In this document: one piece after another, positions 7,670-14,814 of the stretch
How the letters are laid out: the number at the start of each line of letters is the position of its first letter
How positions within the stretch are numbered: the stretch's first letter is position 1
From: Synechococcus sp. UW140
GTDB taxonomy: Bacteria > Cyanobacteriota > Cyanobacteriia > PCC-6307 > Cyanobiaceae
Reading direction: 5' to 3'
Assembly (NCBI GenBank): GCA_945860085.1
Contig: CAMAPJ010000009.1
Span: 1 to 45,208 of the forward strand
DNA length: 45,208 nucleotides
Translations under genes and position numbers: made by a program
Notes under the pieces: generated by a model
Seen by the model: only the letters and a program-made list of their open reading frames with translations
Databases searched by the model: none
What the model was told of the DNA's origin: nothing

Positions 7670-9189
7670 GTCCGGCCCTGGGGCTTGCCCTGAAGCGCAT
7701 CCTGGGGCTTGCCCTGAAGTGCATCCTCGTCCAGAAGCCAACGGGCCACGGCCCAGGTGGCCAGGCAATCGTCGCGGTTGTAGGCAAAAATCCGGCGCAG
7801 GCTGTGGCGGCTGCCGCGGCCATGGGCGCCGCCGAAGCCCAGCCGCCACTGGCGCCACCAGAGCAGGGCCCGGGCCCCATCCACCCCCTTCTGGCTCCAA
7901 CGGAAGCCGCGCCAACTAGCCACCGCCTTGAGGCCGTAACTGTTGACCGGGAGCCACCAGCTCCGGCGGATCCGTTGGTGCAGGTCGATCAGGCGGCGGC
8001 GCAGGTCCGCCAGCTCCGCCTCCGAAGCGCCCTGGCGCTGGGCCAGCCGCAGCAGGGCCAGGGATTCGGTTTCGCCGTAATGGAGCACCGGCCAATCGGG
8101 CCACTTCTGCAGCAGCTGGCGCAACCGCTGCCACAGCCGCGCCTCCCCCTGCTCCTGCAGGGCCAGTAGTGGGTGATAGGGGGCCTCTGCGGGCTCAAGC
8201 CAGCCGCCGGCGCCATCGCGGCCGAGGCGCAGGAAGCCATGCAGGAAATCGTCGCGGGCGTCTGGATCGGATTCGATGTCGTAGATCAGCACCCCGGGCG
8301 CCTGGGCCAGCTCAGCCAGGGAGGGGCTGGGGTCCCGGCGCAAGGGCTGGCCGCCCTGCTGCACCTGGGCCTGGGTGATCAGCTCAGATGCCACCTCGCG
8401 CAGCTGTTCGCCATGCACCGCCAAGGCATCAGCCAGCTGCTCAGGATCGGCCGTGGCCAGGTCGCCTAGGCGCTGTAAGCCCAGCTGTTGCAGCAACTCG
8501 CGCCGTTTGCCGCCGATGCCACTCACCTCACTGAGGTGCCCTTCGGCGGCGGCTTCGCGGTCGCAGAGGCTGCGCCAGCTGCACAGCACGCATTTTTTGC
8601 GGTCGTTGACCAAGGGCGGCGGGCTGGGCCGCTGCAGGTCGTCTGCCAGGCGCTGCAGGCTCTCCTCGAGCTGGTGCTGGAGGCTGGTGGTCAGCGGCAA
8701 CGACTCCCGCTGCTGGCCGGCCCCAACGCCCGCCAGCACCAGCCCATGGCTGACCGGGGCCTGCTGGGCCTCCCCGAGCAGGCGGCCCCAGAGGGTCAAG
8801 GTGAGACGGGGCTCGCGACTGAGGCGGTAACCCTGGCGGGCCAGGACCGGCTGGTAGGCAAAGGCGCCCCAACGGCTTTGGCCGGCGCCCCGTACCAACA
8901 GGGCGGGATGGGCCTCCAGGGCCAGGCCGGCGGGTCCCACACCCACCAGCCGCAGCCCCACCACGGCAGGGGCACCGGCGCTGCAGGCCGCCAGGCCATG
9001 GCGGGGCCGTTCCGGGCTAAGGCTGGAAAAGCTGCGGCGCTGGCCATCGAGCTGAAGGCTGCGGTGGGCGCTCCAGATCCGCTCGGCGGGATCGCCATGG
9101 CGATCGAGCCAGGCCCGCCGTTTGCAACGCAACCAGCTGCCCAGCAGCCGGTCGGTAAGCGGGGAAGGGGCCAAGGGGGAAACGGCCAA
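7666..9189 (-). CDS. TM0106-family RecB-like putative nuclease
   Basis: A 507-residue protein of the family pairing a RecB/Cas4-like PD-(D/E)XK nuclease region with a helix-hairpin-helix and an RNase H-like domain. Visible pieces are SWLRCKRRAWLDRHG near the N-terminus (Cas4-like start), NDRKKCVLCSWRSLCDREA in the middle (the Cys cluster), a helix-hairpin-helix (SGIGGKRRELLQQLG), IYDIESDPDARDDFLHGFL with exonuclease-type acidic residues, and FAYNRDDCLATWAVARWLL near the end. It probably acts on DNA, but no specific pathway is established. The last 20 residues come from a 24-bp duplication at 7680-7727. Confidence 0.8.
   Translation of the reverse strand: MAVSPLAPSPLTDRLLGSWLRCKRRAWLDRHGDPAERIWSAHRSLQLDGQRRSFSSLSPERPRHGLAACSAGAPAVVGLRLVGVGPAGLALEAHPALLVRGAGQSRWGAFAYQPVLARQGYRLSREPRLTLTLWGRLLGEAQQAPVSHGLVLAGVGAGQQRESLPLTTSLQHQLEESLQRLADDLQRPSPPPLVNDRKKCVLCSWRSLCDREAAAEGHLSEVSGIGGKRRELLQQLGLQRLGDLATADPEQLADALAVHGEQLREVASELITQAQVQQGGQPLRRDPSPSLAELAQAPGVLIYDIESDPDARDDFLHGFLRLGRDGAGGWLEPAEAPYHPLLALQEQGEARLWQRLRQLLQKWPDWPVLHYGETESLALLRLAQRQGASEAELADLRRRLIDLHQRIRRSWWLPVNSYGLKAVASWRGFRWSQKGVDGARALLWWRQWRLGFGGAHGRGSRHSLRRIFAYNRDDCLATWAVARWLLDEDALQGKPQDALQGKPQGRT
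7680..7727. repeat. 24-bp direct duplication in a nuclease gene tail
   Basis: Two adjacent 24-base copies (7680-7703 and 7704-7727) beginning GGGGCTTGCCCTGAAG differ at one position (C/T at base 17 of the unit). They encode DALQGKPQ twice at the C-terminus of the RecB-like protein. The length is a multiple of three, so the frame is kept. Confidence 0.9.
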
Positions 9190-9498
9190 GGGATCGGGGA
9201 AGGGCGGTGCCGCCTAGGGCCTGGCTTGACGCTAAGGCGGCGTCCCGCTGCGGCGCCTTGCCGCAGAAGACGGCGGCGGCGCTGCGGGGACTGGGACTGG
9301 GGGAGGGAACAGGGGCTTTCGAGGCGGCTTTGGAGGCGGCTTAGGCGTGGTGCTTGAAGGGTGGACTGGGGCTGGTATCGGGGGGACGGCAGGGCTCTGG
9401 CGGCTCTGAACCAGCGGTGGCCTGCCGCCGGGCCGGCACCCTCTCTCCCCGCAAGTCCCCGCTGGGCTGCTAGCACCGCCCCATCCGTAGCAGCTCCG
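9190..9498. other. Divergent intergenic region, nuclease / sugar mutase
   Basis: About 310 bases between two divergent genes. The plus-strand frame of the mutase is open back to GTG at 9361, but that stretch does not resemble the family. Minus-strand coding potential here is low-complexity Gly/Arg/Pro sequence. Promoters for both genes should lie here; I see no convincing consensus. Confidence 0.4.
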
Positions 9499-10965
9499 AT
9501 GGCGTCAGCGCCGCTTCCCCTGGAAGCCAGTCCGATCCAGTTCGGCACCGATGGCTGGCGCGGCATCCTCGGCGTCGACATCACGATTGAGCGCCTGCTG
9601 ATGGTGGCGGCCGCCGCCGCCCGGGAGCTGGCCTATTCGGCTCCAGCGGGGCTGACCAGTCGCGAGGTGGTGATCGGCTACGACCGCCGCTTTCTGGCGC
9701 CGGAGCTGGCCGAAGCGATTGCCGCCGCCGTGCGTGGTGCCGATCTGGAGCCCCTACTTAGCGACACAGCCGTGCCAACGCCGGCCTGCAGCTGGGCCGT
9801 GGTCGAGCGGGGCGCCCTCGGGGCCCTGGTGATCACCGCCAGCCACAACCCGCCCGAATGGCTGGGGCTGAAGATCAAGGGCCCCTTCGGCGGCTCGGTG
9901 GAGGGTGACTTCACCAGCCGGGTCGAGACCCGCCTAAAGGCCGGGGGCATCAGCGTGCCGATCGAGGGCGCCACGCCCCGTTTTGATGCGATGGGCACCT
10001 ACCTGGCCGGCCTGGGCAGCCGGCTCGACACCGGCGCCCTGTCCAAGGGGCTCCAACAACTGGGCCTGCGGGTGATCGTCGATCCCATGCATGGTTCGGC
10101 CGCCGGCGGCCTCAGCGCCCTGCTTCCCAGCGCCAGCGCCGCCGGGGTGGTGCGCGAAATCCGCTCCAACCGCGACCCCCTGTTCGGCGGCAACCCGCCG
10201 GAGCCCCTGGCGCCCTACCTGGAGCAACTGATCGCCGCAGTGAAGGCCTCGACGGCCGCCGGATTGCCGGCGGTGGGGATCGTGTTCGATGGCGATGGCG
10301 ACCGCATCGCGGCGGTGGATGAGCGGGGCCGCTTCTGCAGCACCCAGTTGCTGATGCCCCTGTTCATCGACCACCTGGCCCGGGCCCGCCAGCTGCCCGG
10401 CGCCGTGATCAAAACCGTGAGTGGCTCGGACCTGATGCAGCTGGTGGCCGAAGACCTGGGCCGCCAGGTGATCGAGATGCCGGTGGGCTTCAAGTACATC
10501 GCCGCCGAGATGCTCAGCGGTGAGGTGCTGGTGGGCGGCGAGGAATCGGGGGGGGTGGGCTTCGGCATGCACCTGCCCGAGCGCGATGCCCTGTTTGCCG
10601 CCCTGCTGCTGCTCGAGGCCCTGGTGGAGGGCGGCCAGCCCCTAGGAGAGCGCATCGATGCCCTGCAGAAGCGCTGTGGCGGCGCCAGCCACTACGACCG
10701 CCTCGATCTGCGCCTCAAGGACATGGCCAGCCGCCAGCGGCTGGAGCAGCTGCTGGCGGACCAGCCGCCCGAGCAGGTGGCGGGGGTGGCGGTGCGCGCG
10801 GTGATTCGCACCGATGGCGTCAAGCTGCGCTTGGGGCCTAGCCACTGGCTGATGCTGCGCTTCTCGGGCACCGAACCGCTGCTGCGCCTCTACTGCGAGG
10901 CCCCCGAGGCCGAACGGGTGGCGGCTGTGTTGGCCTGGGCGCGCCAGCTGGCTGAAGCGATCTGA
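9499..10965 (+). CDS. Phosphoglucomutase/phosphomannomutase family protein
   Basis: Alpha-D-phosphohexomutase that moves phosphate between C1 and C6 of hexose phosphates. From ATG at 9499 it has 488 residues. IQFGTDGWRGILG opens the fold, VITASHNPPEW carries the phosphorylated Ser, VFDGDGDRIAAVDE is the Mg loop, GGEESGGVGFGMHLPERDAL is the sugar-binding loop, and RFSGTEPLLRLY is the phosphate-binding loop near the C-terminus. The GWRG form and the length suggest the phosphogluco/phosphomannomutase branch rather than GlmM. An upstream GTG (9361) would add 46 residues of low-complexity sequence and is less likely. rdgB follows 2 bases after the stop, so the two are probably co-transcribed. Confidence 0.88.
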   Translation: MASAPLPLEASPIQFGTDGWRGILGVDITIERLLMVAAAAARELAYSAPAGLTSREVVIGYDRRFLAPELAEAIAAAVRGADLEPLLSDTAVPTPACSWAVVERGALGALVITASHNPPEWLGLKIKGPFGGSVEGDFTSRVETRLKAGGISVPIEGATPRFDAMGTYLAGLGSRLDTGALSKGLQQLGLRVIVDPMHGSAAGGLSALLPSASAAGVVREIRSNRDPLFGGNPPEPLAPYLEQLIAAVKASTAAGLPAVGIVFDGDGDRIAAVDERGRFCSTQLLMPLFIDHLARARQLPGAVIKTVSGSDLMQLVAEDLGRQVIEMPVGFKYIAAEMLSGEVLVGGEESGGVGFGMHLPERDALFAALLLLEALVEGGQPLGERIDALQKRCGGASHYDRLDLRLKDMASRQRLEQLLADQPPEQVAGVAVRAVIRTDGVKLRLGPSHWLMLRFSGTEPLLRLYCEAPEAERVAAVLAWARQLAEAI

Positions 10966-10967
10966 CC

Positions 10968-11651
10968 ATGAACACCCGTGCCGAAGAACCGAGCCCAGCC
11001 CGATCCAGCGGGCCCGATCCCGCCAGCCCAGCCCCGGCCGCGCTCAAAACCCTGGTGATCGCCAGCGGTAATGCCGGCAAGATCCGCGAATTCGCCGGCC
11101 TGCTGGCGGATCTCAACCTGGAAATCCGGCCCCAGCCCGAGGGCCTGGAGGTGGAGGAAACCGGCGAGAGCTTTGCCGACAACGCCCGGCTCAAGGCGAT
11201 CGCCGTGGCCCAGGCCACCGGCCAATGGGCCCTCGCCGACGATTCCGGCCTGAGCGTCACGGCCCTGGGCGGCGCCCCGGGGGTGCACTCGGCCCGCTAC
11301 GCCGCTAGCGACCCAGCCCGCATCGCCCGGCTACTGGATGCCCTGGAGGTCGCCAACCAGGAGCGCCGACGTTCCGGCCAGGCCCCCGACCGCAGCGCCC
11401 GTTTCAGCGCAGCCCTGGCCCTGGCCAATCCGGCCGGAGAGGTGGTGCTGGAAGTGGAAGGACACTGCCCGGGGACCATCCTGGAGGCCCCCCGCGGCAA
11501 CGGCGGCTTTGGCTACGACCCGGTGTTTTTGGTGCCGGAAACAGGCCAAACCTTCGCCGAGATGGACAAGGCGCTCAAGGGCCGCATCGGCCACCGGGGC
11601 CGCGCCTTCGCCCAACTGGCGCCGAAGCTGGCTCCCCTGCTGGGCGCCTGA
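10968..11651 (+). CDS. rdgB: RdgB/HAM1 non-canonical purine NTP pyrophosphatase
   Basis: Hydrolyses ITP, dITP and XTP to monophosphates, cleaning the nucleotide pool. Of 227 residues, the first 25 are a Pro/Ala/Ser-rich extension; the fold begins at TLVIASGNAGKIREFAGLL. The substrate and metal-binding segments ETGESFADNARLKA, ALADDSGLSV and GNGGFGYDPVF are all present, as is KGRIGHRGRAF near the end. It starts 2 bases after the mutase stop, implying an operon. Confidence 0.93.
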   Translation: MNTRAEEPSPARSSGPDPASPAPAALKTLVIASGNAGKIREFAGLLADLNLEIRPQPEGLEVEETGESFADNARLKAIAVAQATGQWALADDSGLSVTALGGAPGVHSARYAASDPARIARLLDALEVANQERRRSGQAPDRSARFSAALALANPAGEVVLEVEGHCPGTILEAPRGNGGFGYDPVFLVPETGQTFAEMDKALKGRIGHRGRAFAQLAPKLAPLLGA

Positions 11652-11755
11652 GCCGGGCCGAAGGCCCCAGGCGCCAGCGGGTTACCGCCCGAGGCGGCGC
11701 GGCCTGCTTCGGGCAAAGGCATTAGCACTGAGGGCGTCCCTTGCCATGGCTTCCC

Positions 11756-11920
11756 ATGTCCAAAGCCCAGCTCACCGCCTTTTTCCTCAAAGTCGATGGG
11801 GATGCTTCGCTCAAGGCCCGGGTGGATTCAGCCGCCGGCCCCGATGCCGTCGTCGCGATTGCCATCGGTGAAGGTCACAACTTCTCCGCCGCCACCCTCA
11901 CCCGCCACCTGCGCGGCTGA
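11756..11920 (+). CDS. Orphan Nif11-type leader peptide
   Basis: A 54-residue peptide too short for usual gene cut-offs. It starts MSKAQLTAFFLKVDGDASLKA and continues VVAIAIGEGHNFSAATLTRHL, the Nif11 pattern: an N-terminal Ser-x2-Gln-Leu helix, Gly-Asp-x-Ser-Leu, then a helix ending in an aromatic-Ser/Thr segment. Nif11-like leaders guide RiPP precursor peptides such as prochlorosins to modifying enzymes, and stand-alone Nif11 proteins are common in cyanobacteria. Here the protein ends right after the leader-like part with no Cys/Ser/Thr-rich core and no Gly-Gly site, and no LanM, YcaO or peptidase-transporter gene is in the window. It is therefore either a solitary Nif11 protein or a precursor that lost its core. 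It lies on the same strand as rdgB, 104 bases downstream. Confidence 0.75.
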   Translation: MSKAQLTAFFLKVDGDASLKARVDSAAGPDAVVAIAIGEGHNFSAATLTRHLRG

Positions 11921-11972
11921 AGCCAGGCCAGGCTGGCCCTCGGCCAGGCCAGCAGCGGAGCCTGACCTTGGG

Positions 11973-12008
11973 CCCTTGCCTTAGCCCTTGCCTTAGCCCT
12001 TGCCTGGG
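11973..12008. repeat. 12-bp tandem repeat at the end of the YciI-like gene
   Basis: Three copies of CCCTTGCCTTAG (the third ending GGG) lie at 11973-11984, 11985-11996 and 11997-12008. The stop codon of the YciI-like gene (11993-11995) is within the second unit, so copy-number change would alter the protein tail or its stop context. Confidence 0.8.
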
Positions 12009-12337
12009 CCCTTGTTGGCGTGATTGCCCGGGCCCTGCCCAGGGGCAACGGCCAGATCCCCGACCGCAGCGATCCAGCCCTGGAGCTGCCAGTCAACGCA
12101 GCCGTTGGCAATCAGGGGGTCCTGGCGCACCAGGGCTTCGGCGGCGGCGTAATCCTCAGCCGCCAGCAGCAACAGGCCGCCGCCCCCGGGCCGGCCCGCC
12201 TGATCCACCAGGTAGCCGCTGCTGATCACCACTCCCTGCGCACGCAGCTCAGCAACCCACTGGTGGTGGGCCCGCAGATGGGGCAGGAGCTGCTGACGCG
12301 GCAGCCGGAAGGTTTCGGTCTTGATGAACCAGGCCAT
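11993..12337 (-). CDS. YciI-like (YCII/DGPF fold) protein
   Basis: A 114-residue protein from ATG at 12337 (MAWFIKTETFRLP). The sequence LLPHLRAHHQWVAELRAQGVVISSGYLVD and LLLLAAEDYAAAEALVRQDPLIANG matches the YCII dimeric alpha/beta-barrel fold, with the conserved His in the first helix and the PLI segment after the DPL turn. Family members are small dimers of mostly unknown reaction, sometimes linked to dehalogenation or stress. The C-terminal tail is Gly/Lys-rich and comes from tandem repeats at 11973-12008. A longer frame to 12529 exists, but that part is antisense to the neighbouring oxygenase gene. Confidence 0.78.
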   Translation of the reverse strand: MAWFIKTETFRLPRQQLLPHLRAHHQWVAELRAQGVVISSGYLVDQAGRPGGGGLLLLAAEDYAAAEALVRQDPLIANGCVDWQLQGWIAAVGDLAVAPGQGPGNHANKGPGKG

Positions 12338-12443
12338 GGCGGGAGCTCGTGCTGGGGTGGGTCGGCCTGAGGGTTTGATCGCGGCGAGTCTGGATCCGGG
12401 TCCAGCAGCAGCGATCGGCCCCACCCAAACCCCAGAGCCCTGA

Positions 12444-14015
12444 TCAGGCCGGGCTCCAGGTGCCATGCAGGCCGTAGGGGATAGCCAGGGGCAGCTCCAC
12501 AACGGCCTGCTCCGCCATCGTGGCGGCATCGAGGATCACCAGGTCGCTGGCACAGCGGGCCCCGTTCCAGACCAGCACCAGCACCCAGCCCCGATCTTCC
12601 GGTTGCCCTGCGGCGGCAGTGCCAGTGGCGGCAGGGCCAGCGGCTCCCGACGCCTGCGGGTAGGGCACCATCACTGGCTCATTGACGAAGCCCCGGGGCG
12701 AGGCACTCCAGACCTGACGCTCGCCGCTGAGCAGGTCAACTTTTTCGATCGCCTGCAGGGGATCGTTGCCGAGCTCCCGCTCGGCCACCGCCATCCAGCC
12801 GTAACGGGCCGCCAGCCCCTGCTGGGCCGGGTTGACCATGGCGAACTCGCAGCAGCGCGGCTCGAGCAGTTCCAGGCTGACGCTGGCGGTCTTGAGGTCG
12901 ATGCGGCAGCGCTTGAGCTGGCCTTCCGGCAGGCTGTCGAAGTCGATCGTGCGGAAGTCGACGTCTGGGCCGATCGAAGGGAAATCGGCGTAGAAGATCG
13001 AATCGACCACCAGGTCGCCGCTGGCGTCTTCAAAGGCATTGAGGTGGTGGAAGACAAAGCCTTCTGGGGCCTTGATCAGGCGGGGTTTCTGGCCGGCGAA
13101 GGCGCCACTGGCGCGGGGCACCAGCCAAAACTGGCCCTGCTGACCCGGCTTGGAACTGAGGCACTGGGCCGCCCCTTTCTGGCCGAGCACAAAGCCCAGG
13201 GGGTTGAAGGCCACGGCGTTCTGGAGGAACACCGCCCAGTTGGGGGTGATGGCGAAATCGTGCAGGAAGGCGAAGCCCTTGAAGCTGTAGGAGTCGTCGG
13301 CCAAGAGCTGGCCGGCCTGGTCCCCGCTGGTGGCGAACTCCATCAGCCGCACCGTGCTGGTCGGTCCGGCCTTGACGCCGAAGGTGACCAGCCGGGGCTC
13401 GCCATGGTGGCCGGGATCGAGGCGCGGGTGGGCGCTGAAGGCCTCATCGGGCTTGAGCACGCCATCAAGCAGGGTGATGCCCCTGGTCTCGAGGGTGTCG
13501 GGATCGAGGGCATGGGGGGAGCTGGCCTCCCAGAGGGCCAGCAACTGGTCGCCTAGGCGCACCACCTGGGTGTTGGCGATGTTCTTAAGGCGCAGGTCGA
13601 AGGCGTTGGCAATCGGGCCGCCGGGCTTCTGGGTGCCGAAGACACCGCGAAAGAGCACCTTGCCCGCCGCCTCTTCAGCCAGCCAGCCCTCCGTGCGCAC
13701 GAAGCGATTGCTGAGCTGCAGCGCCCCGGCCTCAAAGCGGAGAGCCGTGATCATGGCGTCGCCATCGAAGGGGTGATGCACCCAGTGGCCGCCGCGCTCC
13801 AGTCGGCCCGGTCCGTTGCGGTAGAGAGTGCCGCTCAGCTCGCTGGGGATCGTGCCCCGGGCAGCGCTCAGGGGCACGGCGCTGAGCTCAACGCCCACAT
13901 TGCGGAAGGCGCTGGACCAGTCGGCCCGGTCATAGGCCGCCGGAGCTGGGGCAGGGGCGGCGCCAGCGGCATCGCTGCCTTCGGAACTGGAGGCTCGGCT
14001 GGGGGCAACGGTCAT
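12444..14015 (-). CDS. Carotenoid cleavage oxygenase (apocarotenoid type)
   Basis: A non-haem Fe(II) dioxygenase of the RPE65/CCD family that cleaves a carotenoid or apocarotenoid polyene, probably producing retinal-like aldehydes. The 523 residues include the four iron-ligand His positions: AFSAHPRLDP (H196), FAFLHDFAIT (H252), VFHHLNAFED (H323/324) and YGLHGTWSP (H517), the last close to the C-terminus as in the family. ELSGTLYRNGPGRLERGG and HPFDGDAMIT are the typical N-terminal blades. Overall it resembles the cyanobacterial 15,15' apocarotenoid oxygenases; exact substrate and regiospecificity cannot be read from sequence. The first 30 residues are a Ser/Ala/Pro-rich extension. The gene stands alone on its strand, with the YciI-like gene 106 bases downstream. 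Confidence 0.9.
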   Translation of the reverse strand: MTVAPSRASSSEGSDAAGAAPAPAPAAYDRADWSSAFRNVGVELSAVPLSAARGTIPSELSGTLYRNGPGRLERGGHWVHHPFDGDAMITALRFEAGALQLSNRFVRTEGWLAEEAAGKVLFRGVFGTQKPGGPIANAFDLRLKNIANTQVVRLGDQLLALWEASSPHALDPDTLETRGITLLDGVLKPDEAFSAHPRLDPGHHGEPRLVTFGVKAGPTSTVRLMEFATSGDQAGQLLADDSYSFKGFAFLHDFAITPNWAVFLQNAVAFNPLGFVLGQKGAAQCLSSKPGQQGQFWLVPRASGAFAGQKPRLIKAPEGFVFHHLNAFEDASGDLVVDSIFYADFPSIGPDVDFRTIDFDSLPEGQLKRCRIDLKTASVSLELLEPRCCEFAMVNPAQQGLAARYGWMAVAERELGNDPLQAIEKVDLLSGERQVWSASPRGFVNEPVMVPYPQASGAAGPAATGTAAAGQPEDRGWVLVLVWNGARCASDLVILDAATMAEQAVVELPLAIPYGLHGTWSPA

Positions 14016-14317
14016 GACAAGGCGCTCGGCATCGGCCCATCATCCCGTAACGGAGTGTGAAGCGCCTGGATCCCGGCGACCCCTTTCGCTCTCAAGCCCG
14101 CCCTGGACCGAAAGAAACGGCTTCTGCTTATCACCCGCGGCTGCAACTCAATCGCGGCCGGGGTGGCTGGGGTTGGTGGCCCTGCTGGACTGGGGCTTTG
14201 ACAGCTTCGATCGGTTTCTGCTCAACGACCTGGCGCCAAGTGGAGCTATTCCCTGCTGGCGAGCCGATCGTGAACTGCAGCAGTAAATAGGGGGCATTCG
14301 ACATTAAGGGGATCCTC

Positions 14318-14398
14318 ACGGCGACCAGACGCAAGACCTTGAAATGGCTCTTTTGGGGAGTGGGCCTGGGCATATTTGCCATTTCAGCCTCTCTCTGA
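14318..14398 (+). CDS. Possible tiny membrane peptide (tentative)
   Basis: This frame reads ATRRKTLKWLFWGVGLGIFA then ISASL and a stop: a basic start followed by one hydrophobic helix, the shape of a 20-30 residue single-span membrane peptide. No ATG, GTG or TTG suits the full length. ACG at 14318 lies about 6 bases after AAGGGG, and TTG at 14339 would give 19 residues. I do not recognise a known small photosystem subunit. It may be chance. Confidence 0.2.
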   Translation, partial: TATRRKTLKWLFWGVGLGIFAISASL

Positions 14399-14540
14399 GC
14401 GAGCCAGTTACCGCCCGACCGCGGATCAGCCGCTCGCGGCTCCATTACAACAGCACTTGAACCATTACGGACCTTGGTCCGCTTCCTGCAGGCCGCCTCG
14501 CAGCTACAAACATCAACACTCTTAAGGAGAATTAGGCGTT

Positions 14541-14570
14541 TTGCTTATGATCAACTTGTGTTGCTATTAA
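14541..14570 (+). promoter_or_regulatory. Promoter-like sequence before the DUF1611 leader
   Basis: TTGCTT (14541-14546) and TATTAA (14565-14570) are separated by 18 bases within a locally AT-rich stretch, giving a predicted transcript start near 14577, just before the first hairpin of the leader. This is a sigma-70-type match by eye only. Confidence 0.45.
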
Positions 14571-14585
14571 ATATTTTGGCCCTAC

Positions 14586-14730
14586 CCTGGGGAATGGAAA
14601 CCCCAGGCAGGTTTCTTGCGGATTACGAAGGGGTGCTGGACAGGTGTGGTTAAGCTATGGGGGAAAGACCCATCTTGGATGGGGCCCACTGGTTATCCCC
14701 GCACGGTTCAGGTTCCTGCGGGACCTTCGT
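14586..14730 (+). ncRNA. Structured 5' leader candidate (riboswitch-like)
   Basis: Perfect stems are visible: CCTGGGG/CCCCAGG (14586-14592 with 14601-14607); a closing helix ACGAAGG/CCTTCGT (14625-14631 with 14724-14730); and inside it CCCATC/GATGGG (14669-14674 with 14678-14683) and CCCGCA/TGCGGG (14698-14703 with 14717-14722). One long-range helix enclosing two hairpins is the layout of a multi-branch junction, as in riboswitches. It ends about 85 bases before GTG 14815. I could not match it to a riboswitch class whose consensus I know, nor to RNase P, SRP or tmRNA motifs. Confidence 0.4.
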
Positions 14731-14814
14731 TTGCCTCTTCTGAGCAAAAACTGAGGAATTGTTCTGTACACCCCTAAAGTTCAGGCCAGTGGCCTGGACC
14801 GACCTGGCGCAGTT

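Larger units (their letters stand above)
14016..14814. other. Long gene-poor region before the DUF1611 gene
   Basis: About 800 bases without a convincing ordinary gene. The left half (14016-14300) is GC-rich with no family-like reading frame. A tiny hydrophobic frame ends at 14398. The right half is more AT-rich and holds a promoter-like sequence (14541-14570) followed by several hairpins (14586-14730) up to the DUF1611 gene. A tight inverted repeat CGGACC-TT-GGTCCG lies near 14475. The length and structure suggest a long regulated leader. Confidence 0.55.

Noticed and set aside
8488-9357. Plus-strand open frame opposite the RecB-like nuclease
   Set aside because: Low-complexity antisense reading that ends in poly-Arg; the minus-strand gene has clear motifs.
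12465-13556. Long plus-strand open frame (363 codons) within the carotenoid oxygenase gene
   Set aside because: It is the antisense shadow of a gene with all four iron-ligand His residues; its translation is low-complexity and matches no family.
14131-14445. Minus-strand 104-codon frame in the gene-poor region
   Set aside because: No family resemblance and uneven composition; kept only as part of the intergenic description.
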